In this document: positions 58,701 through 64,000 of the stretch, piece after piece
Layout: every line of letters starts with the position of its first letter
How positions within the stretch are numbered: the stretch's first letter is position 1
Source: Aurantiochytrium sp. KH105
Taxonomy: Eukaryota; Sar; Bigyra; Thraustochytrida; Thraustochytriidae
Length of the DNA: 64,000 bases
Assembly: GCA_003116975.1 (NCBI GenBank)
Contig: BGKB01000003.1
Location: 496,001-560,000, forward strand
Reading direction: 5' to 3'
The notes under the pieces: model-generated
What the model was told of the DNA's origin: nothing
The model's input: the letters and a program-made list of their open reading frames with translations, nothing else
The model's database searches: none
Position numbers and translations under genes: made by a program

Positions 58701-60931
58701 GCCACTTGCGCAAAAAGGGCGCTGCGACGCAGTTGCAAGCCTTTGCGCGAATGTGCAAGGCCTCCAAGGCATTCAAGGCCAGAATTGCCGAAAAGCGCCG
58801 TGTGGAAGCCATCTGGCAGCGTCTTGCTGAGCAGCTATACAAGAAACACCAAGAAAAACGCGCCAGCGCCATTCAGCAGTGGACCCGGGTCTGTCTGGAT
58901 CGCAAGCGCAATGCCGCAGCCGCCAAGATGCAGAGCATTGCAAGAGTCTTTCTCGCCAAGCGTCTTGCCAAGCGTGAGCGAATTCGCCAGGGCACGGAGC
59001 GCGCCCAAGAGGAAGCCGCCGTGAAACTGCAAGCTTTGGTGCGAGGTGTGCTTTCGAGGGCCAAGGTCTGTGGTCTCAAACGCTGGCGAAAGGCTGCTGA
59101 GCGTCTTCAGGTTGCATTGCGAGCATTTTGGCGCAACCGACAACTTGCGCGACGCATGCAGGCCTTGCATGAGGCTGCTCTTGCAGGCAAGTTTGAAGTT
59201 CTCAAGTCCACCTGTGAGCAAGCCCTCGATGAGGACTGGGAAGTCTGTGGAGTCCGCTGGTGGAAACGGAATCTCTGCACGCTTCTGCACTCTGCGGTCG
59301 TCTCGGGAAGCGTGGATACCGTTCGTTTCATTCTCGAGGAAGAGGCTGGTTCTGCGGTGCACGGCATTGCTCTTTCGCATTCGGTCGACGGCGCCGGGAA
59401 CTCTGCATTGCACGAAGCCTCGCGTCTGAAAAGCGAAACTTGCTTTGACTTGTGCAACTTGCTGGTGGACCATGTCGGCGCAAACAGCATGCCGCCTGAA
59501 GAAGACGAAATGCGTCGCGCGGCGCGAGGCAACAACGCTGAAGATGACAAAGTGATGCGCGACCTGTTGCTCAAGCGAAAGGTGCGCAAAACTTTCCACC
59601 GCAGAGTGGTCATGCTCGACCCTTCTAAGGGAACCCTGAGCTATTTTAAAAGCAAGCAGCAGACCACACCACGATGCGCCTTGAACCTTGGCAAGGAATG
59701 CGGAACGACTTTGCGGGTGAGCGACAGGTACCGCAACTGCTTCGAGATCCATTCGCCAGACCTGCTTTCGAACCAGTGCAAGGCCGGCCGAGTGCTCTTT
59801 AAATGTAGTACGCAAAAGCAGCTGCAAGAGTGGCTGTCTGCAATCCGGGGCGTTGAGGGCGTTGGCTTCATGGCAGCTCTTTCCGCACTGGAGCGGATCG
59901 ACCGTATCAGCTGGAGCCAGGTTCTTGCATACATTCTGCAAGAGAACGGCCAACAGCAAACTGTCCTTCACCTCGCTGCGGCACGGAGCCTCGAGCTCAC
60001 ACTTTGGCTCATGGCCGTCGTCTCGTATCAGGGCCCGCTCTCGCTGGTGACCTTTCTCGAGACCCCAGATGCTGCGGGTCTCACGGCACGAGCTCACGCT
60101 GCCCAGGCCGGTCGAAAAGATATCTGCGCTGCCATAGACACACTGCAGGACACCCTCAACCGCAGCTCCAAGCTCGCGTCAGCCGGACGCCGATCCATCA
60201 CTCCACGGACGCTGCTCAGTAGTGCCAAGTCGGGCGGGACCTATTTGTCACTCTACATTGGCCGTCTCTCGATTCCGGGCCCCGAAGGCCTCGAGGACCC
60301 CGTACTCATCATTTCTGTCGTGAATGACGTCTCGGCCAACAAGCTTTTGGAAGAGGAAGAGGAAAAGGAGGGCAGCGGCCGCTCTTCACCACAACCAGCA
60401 CAACTCAAACCAGAGCCGTCTTCTGCAAGCCTGCATGGTGCGGTGAAAGCTGCACAGTCCCGAGCTGCGAGCACCAAGGAGAGCGATCTCGTTGAGGAGA
60501 GGATTGTGCTCCACCCGTTGCACGTCAAGACAAGCACCTCGGAAGATGGCAACACGCTTACCAACACGAGTCTCAATTTCGGCGCAATGTGGCATATGCA
60601 GACCCCCTTGGAGCAGCTCTCCAACTCTGTCACGGTTGTTCTTCAGCTTTGCCATGGCAAAAGTCACAACAAGGTCAAGAGTATCGTGCGTCTTCCCTTC
60701 AATGCGCGAACCATTGGTGTGGGTACGCTGAGCCCTGGACCCCAGGAAATGGTGCCCGCGGAGGTCGACCTCACCCGGAATCCGGGTCCCTTTGCGCGCG
60801 CGGTTGCAATGCTTGGCTTGAACAAGAAGCCCGTTGCAGCCCCTCTCGATCCGACCAAGGAAAACGAGGTCATGAACGTGAAAGTGCACTATAGCCTTCG
60901 TTCGCAGCCTTGCGTCAATTGCTTTGAATAA
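55715..60931 (+). CDS. Myosin with IQ, ankyrin-like, PH and C2-like tail
   Basis: 1738 codons from ATG at 55715 ([11 protein letters not shown]), a single exon. The motor spans residues about 60-930, with P-loop GESGAGKTE (153), switch I [9 protein letters not shown] (212), switch II/relay [23 protein letters not shown] (477 on) and actin-binding [12 protein letters not shown] (about 846). The converter is near 880 ([20 protein letters not shown]). Loop 2 is unusually long and acidic (about 714-770, ending [10 protein letters not shown]). Six or so IQ motifs follow to about 1149. The tail then has two ankyrin-like repeats ([31 protein letters not shown]) and a PH domain (about 1293-1386, ending [11 protein letters not shown]). 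Two more ankyrin-like repeats come next ([33 protein letters not shown]), and then a C2-like region with an acidic insert. There is no long coiled coil, so it is probably monomeric and membrane-directed. Confidence 0.85.
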   Translation: [1738 protein letters not shown]

Positions 60932-61076
60932 TTCAACAACGATGATAGTATGTCTTGATCTCGCCACGACTCACAGTTAACCATGCGTACGAGAACAGGG
61001 AAATATCGTTTTTATTTGGTGAGGAGGGGAAAAGAGAGGAGGATAGATGTTCCATGTATCATTCACGCTTCGTCCG
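60932..61076. other. Short convergent intergenic gap
   Basis: 145 bp separate the stop codons of the myosin gene (+) and the SAC3-like gene (-). Their 3' UTRs almost certainly overlap, so antisense pairing of the transcripts is possible. Confidence 0.6.
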
Positions 61077-64000
61077 TCAAAACTGGGCAAAGTCCACGCG
61101 CATGAAGTCTTCGCCTTCCTCTGCTAGCTCGGCTAGAAACTTGTCTTTGAGAGTCCATTCCGAACGTAGGTTTCCGGCCATTGCCTGAATCGGATGTACA
61201 AGAGTATCCACGATGGCGGGCACGACATCCATGCTTTCGTCGTCCGTGCGCGACAGTTCGCCGGCCTGGCGAAGCACGAGGTCGCGAGGGCTGCGCCGTG
61301 TCCTCTTTGGCGTGGGTTCGATCCTCTCCAGACGCTCCGGCCGCGTCTTGCGTAAAAGGATGGACGACGACGACGACGACGACGACGACGGAACAGCCCC
61401 GGCACACGAGACCTCGAAAACGAGACTTTCTCCTTCGGGCTGGCTACGCTTGTTGTCGAGGACGTGATCAATGAGCAACTGCCAAACGAATGCAATTTCC
61501 TCCGGAAGCAATAGATTCAAGTTGCTCAGCACGGAGGCTCCGATCGCGTTTTCCACAAAAGCCACAATCTGCTCGTCGGGAATGGGCTCGATGGCGTTGT
61601 CTTGTACAAATTGAACGAGGTCGACCTTCGGCGAGGTCTCCGTTTCTGTTGTGGGTTCGGTTCGCGCGGGAGTAGGAGGCGCAAGGCAACAGCGAGTTAC
61701 GGCCTCGCAAGCCGCTTCAATTGTTGATGAATCGTTCCAATCCGTAGGAAGCCCAAATGCATTCGCAAACTCCGGAGCGGGCCATGTCGCATTCTCAGTG
61801 GCGCGAATGCGAGGCACGATGCTTTCACGCAAGTGATCGTTGAAAGCCGTGGTCCACTGCGCCGCCGCATCTCGGGCCACGACCCATGAATCGTCTTCTG
61901 GGCTCGTAAGGTGCGCGGAAGGATACGAGATGTCTTCAATGCGGACAATATCCCGAACAGCGAAACAATGAACCACATTCGATGCAACGCCTTTCTTTTC
62001 CGTGCACATCTCCGCAAGCACCGTCTCAATTGCGTGCGCGCGCCAGAAGCAATGTTCTTCGTGCTCTTGAGCGCTTGCTTCCTCAGGCAGCTTATACTCT
62101 GCAAAGAGCTTCTCTGCCATGTCCAACTCTTCAGAACCTTCAAAGGCCCCGAGCAAGACAGACGCGAACCAGCACTTGAGTTCCTGCGGCGCGAGCGCTA
62201 CGTTCTCGGAACATACTTCAATCTCGGCAGCGCTGAGGCCATAGTCTTGCAGCGCGACCTCTTGCTGCCACGCTTTGATGAAAGCTTGTGCCTGGAGCAT
62301 TGCGTCGATGCGCGGGAAGACTGCCGGGGCCTCCTGGACAAGCCAGCGCAAAAGGGCATCCAGGTCACCCGCAGTGAGCAAGTTGGGGTTATCGAGAAGA
62401 CGATCCGAAGGACAGCAGAGGCTCTGGACCGCCCCAGGCGAATCAAGGCCAAGAAGCTCGCAAACCTGCTCGCGATCGGCGGATGACACTTTGTGCGTCA
62501 CTCGGGTCGCGGCCTCTGGGACCACAATGGCACACACGGTGCAGTCGTTTTGAGCGAGACGCGAGGCGCGCGATATTGCACTGCGGATCTCATCCCACTC
62601 GAAAGGACCAAGAGAAAGAGGATGTGGGACAATTACGCAGAGCGCATCAGCACCCTGTGATTCGCTGATCTCTGGCTCATCGAGACCGCATGCTTTGATC
62701 GCAACGTGCACACGACGTGAGTCTGCCTCCGACGCCACCATCTGGAAAGACGCGAGCGTGGACGTCCCGTGCATGTGACCCGGCCCGCACAAGCGTGCCC
62801 GAATCCACGAGGCTGCAGTTGCGCCGCCCACGTCGTGAGGCGCGGCAGAAAGAACACAAAGTTTCCACGTAAGAAAGTCAGCTTGCCCTGGAGTCGCGCT
62901 CGCGATCATCTGGACCAGGGCCGAAACGTCAAGTCCAGGAGGCAGCGAACGTTTTTGGGGAGCAAACGGAGGAGCTCCCAACGCTGTGAAACTTTGCAGA
63001 GCTTTCTGAGGTCGTGGTGCGGGAGCAAAGACGCCATCGCCGAGAAAAGGTGCGAGACTGGCGCGAAAGGTCCGAACTCGCGCTTTTGCAGCAGTTGAAC
63101 GCCGCGTAAAACGAGTCCAAGCCTCGAAGACGGGTGCCAGACGCTCTCGTCGCGCTGCAATGAGATTTGCGAATTGCTTCTCAACTTGGCGGCTGTGTCG
63201 ATCTTCAGATGACATGCGGACGCGTTCGTGCTGTTCACGTCCACGCTGGAGTTGACGCTTGGCTTCAGCCTGCGCTCGCGCAGCTTCTTCGGCTTCCTTG
63301 CGCATGCGCTCCTGTTCCTCAGCTTGGAGTTTGGCACGAAGCGCGGCCTCTCGAGCCGCCTGAGCTTCTTGTTCCTGACGAGCACGTTCCGCGGCTTCTT
63401 TCTCCTCCTTTGCGAGGCGGACCCGCTCCGCTTCTTGGGCTGCAGCCTGGGCGCGGAGTCGCTCGCGTGTTCTCTCCTCTGCAATTCGAGCATTCTTTGC
63501 TTGTTCTTGTCTTTGCTCTTGCTGCTGCTTTTCTTGTTCTTCTTCTTGAGAGGTATCTCGCGTTGTATTGACAGCTGGGAAATCTGATGCAGGGATCTGC
63601 TCCAGGGTTGGCGGTTGCTGCAATTGGAAGGAAGAATTTTGGCGCTTAAAAGCAGGGCTCGACGACGATTCATTTGACGCGTGGATTTTTTGTGCGACAG
63701 AAAAAGATCCAAATGCAGACGGCTCTTGACTGTTGGAACCTGAACTTCCCCCAAAGACTGGCGCGCTACGCGTGATCTTCGAGTCCTCATGTTCCGATCC
63801 AGAATACGCCAATTGCGAAGCGGTTCCAAATGCCGAGGCTGAATTGCTTTGGAGAGCTGGCGCAGGCGTGGCGAGCGAACCAACTTCCTTCTTGAGAGGT
63901 GCAGTTGAGCTTGACGCGGAGGAAAAAAAGGGTGATGCAGTTGCATTTGAAGCGTTCGTACCAGACTGTGCAAAGGAACCTGTACTTGCTGGAGATGTTG
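61077..64000 (-). CDS. SAC3/GANP (MCM3AP)-like nuclear mRNA-export protein, 5' end outside window
   Basis: The frame is open from the right edge to the stop at 61077, at least 974 codons; the start lies beyond 64000. The visible N-terminal part (nt 63560-64000) is Ser/Ala/Thr-rich with FG-like dipeptides (SAFGTAS, APVFGGSS, SAFGSF), like nucleoporin-type repeats. A long Glu/Arg/Gln-rich coiled coil follows (about nt 63140-63560). After a linker, a globular region (nt 61900-62910) has TWKLCVLSAAPHD, ADALCVIVPHPLSLGPFEWDEI and TVCAIVVPEA. This order resembles the GNAT-like region of GANP/MCM3AP, the TREX-2 scaffold that couples transcription to mRNA export at the pore. The SAC3 domain itself is not visible. 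The tail has a Ser run coded by a TCG repeat. Another FG-nucleoporin-like protein is the alternative. Confidence 0.5.
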   Translation of the reverse strand, partial: TSPASTGSFAQSGTNASNATASPFFSSASSSTAPLKKEVGSLATPAPALQSNSASAFGTASQLAYSGSEHEDSKITRSAPVFGGSSGSNSQEPSAFGSFSVAQKIHASNESSSSPAFKRQNSSFQLQQPPTLEQIPASDFPAVNTTRDTSQEEEQEKQQQEQRQEQAKNARIAEERTRERLRAQAAAQEAERVRLAKEEKEAAERARQEQEAQAAREAALRAKLQAEEQERMRKEAEEAARAQAEAKRQLQRGREQHERVRMSSEDRHSRQVEKQFANLIAARRERLAPVFEAWTRFTRRSTAAKARVRTFRASLAPFLGDGVFAPAPRPQKALQSFTALGAPPFAPQKRSLPPGLDVSALVQMIASATPGQADFLTWKLCVLSAAPHDVGGATAASWIRARLCGPGHMHGTSTLASFQMVASEADSRRVHVAIKACGLDEPEISESQGADALCVIVPHPLSLGPFEWDEIRSAISRASRLAQNDCTVCAIVVPEAATRVTHKVSSADREQVCELLGLDSPGAVQSLCCPSDRLLDNPNLLTAGDLDALLRWLVQEAPAVFPRIDAMLQAQAFIKAWQQEVALQDYGLSAAEIEVCSENVALAPQELKCWFASVLLGAFEGSEELDMAEKLFAEYKLPEEASAQEHEEHCFWRAHAIETVLAEMCTEKKGVASNVVHCFAVRDIVRIEDISYPSAHLTSPEDDSWVVARDAAAQWTTAFNDHLRESIVPRIRATENATWPAPEFANAFGLPTDWNDSSTIEAACEAVTRCCLAPPTPARTEPTTETETSPKVDLVQFVQDNAIEPIPDEQIVAFVENAIGASVLSNLNLLLPEEIAFVWQLLIDHVLDNKRSQPEGESLVFEVSCAGAVPSSSSSSSSSILLRKTRPERLERIEPTPKRTRRSPRDLVLRQAGELSRTDDESMDVVPAIVDTLVHPIQAMAGNLRSEWTLKDKFLAELAEEGEDFMRVDFAQF
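61361..61390. repeat. (GAC)n run coding poly-Ser in SAC3-like gene
   Basis: A GAC run on plus, read as TCG (Ser) codons on the minus strand near the C terminus of the SAC3-like protein. Confidence 0.85.

Noticed and set aside
58835..60097. 420-codon minus-strand frame
   Set aside because: Antisense shadow of the myosin tail.

Overview
This is eukaryotic nuclear DNA. It is GC-rich, with large and mostly intron-less genes. The few introns I could place are short (83-181 nt), with GTAAGT or GTACGT donors, and some have a CTAAC branch-site motif. The gene set is a mitochondrial bc1 subunit, SRP68, a myosin, a Kv channel, a phospholipid scramblase, a carnitine-pathway dioxygenase, a class C GPCR and Frizzled-like receptors. 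Together with microsatellite-rich spacers this suggests a heterotrophic protist, most likely a stramenopile such as a labyrinthulomycete (thraustochytrid). That placement is inference from gene style, not from a marker gene.

Layout. 1-3.5 kb: two low-complexity, probably nuclear proteins on the minus strand; the first runs off the left edge. 3.5-10.4 kb: almost 7 kb with no convincing gene, packed with microsatellites, a polypyrimidine tract, a (CG)12 tract and a perfect hairpin. 10.4-16.6 kb: a two-hotdog thioesterase-like protein, a putative glycosyltransferase-like protein, cytochrome bc1 subunit 7 (QCR7), and an odd P-type ATPase-derived protein with only actuator-type sequence. 16.9-25.9 kb: a PHD-finger protein, divergent from an acidic unknown protein, then a large IQ/TPR-like protein and a scramblase. 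26-29.7 kb: another gene-poor stretch, followed by a small unknown gene.

31-42 kb is the most interesting part. It holds three seven-transmembrane receptor genes in a row. The first (+) joins a bacterial-type quaternary-amine binding domain (OpuAC-like), an EGF-like module, a class C 7TM core, a coiled coil, a SAM domain and a WW domain. The other two (-) are tandem Frizzled/Smoothened-like receptors with an Fz cysteine-rich domain and a phase-1 intron at the same place. 43.7-64 kb: an MFS-type transporter, SRP68, a three-exon SAM-domain gene, gamma-butyrobetaine dioxygenase (divergent from an EF-hand Kv channel), a myosin with an Ank-PH-Ank-C2-like tail, and a SAC3/GANP-like protein that runs off the right edge.

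There is no operon logic. Related themes are the receptor cluster, the two SAM-domain genes, and the quaternary-amine theme (OpuAC-like ligand domain, carnitine synthesis). Any functional link between these is inference. All domain calls come from reading motifs by eye; no database search was run.
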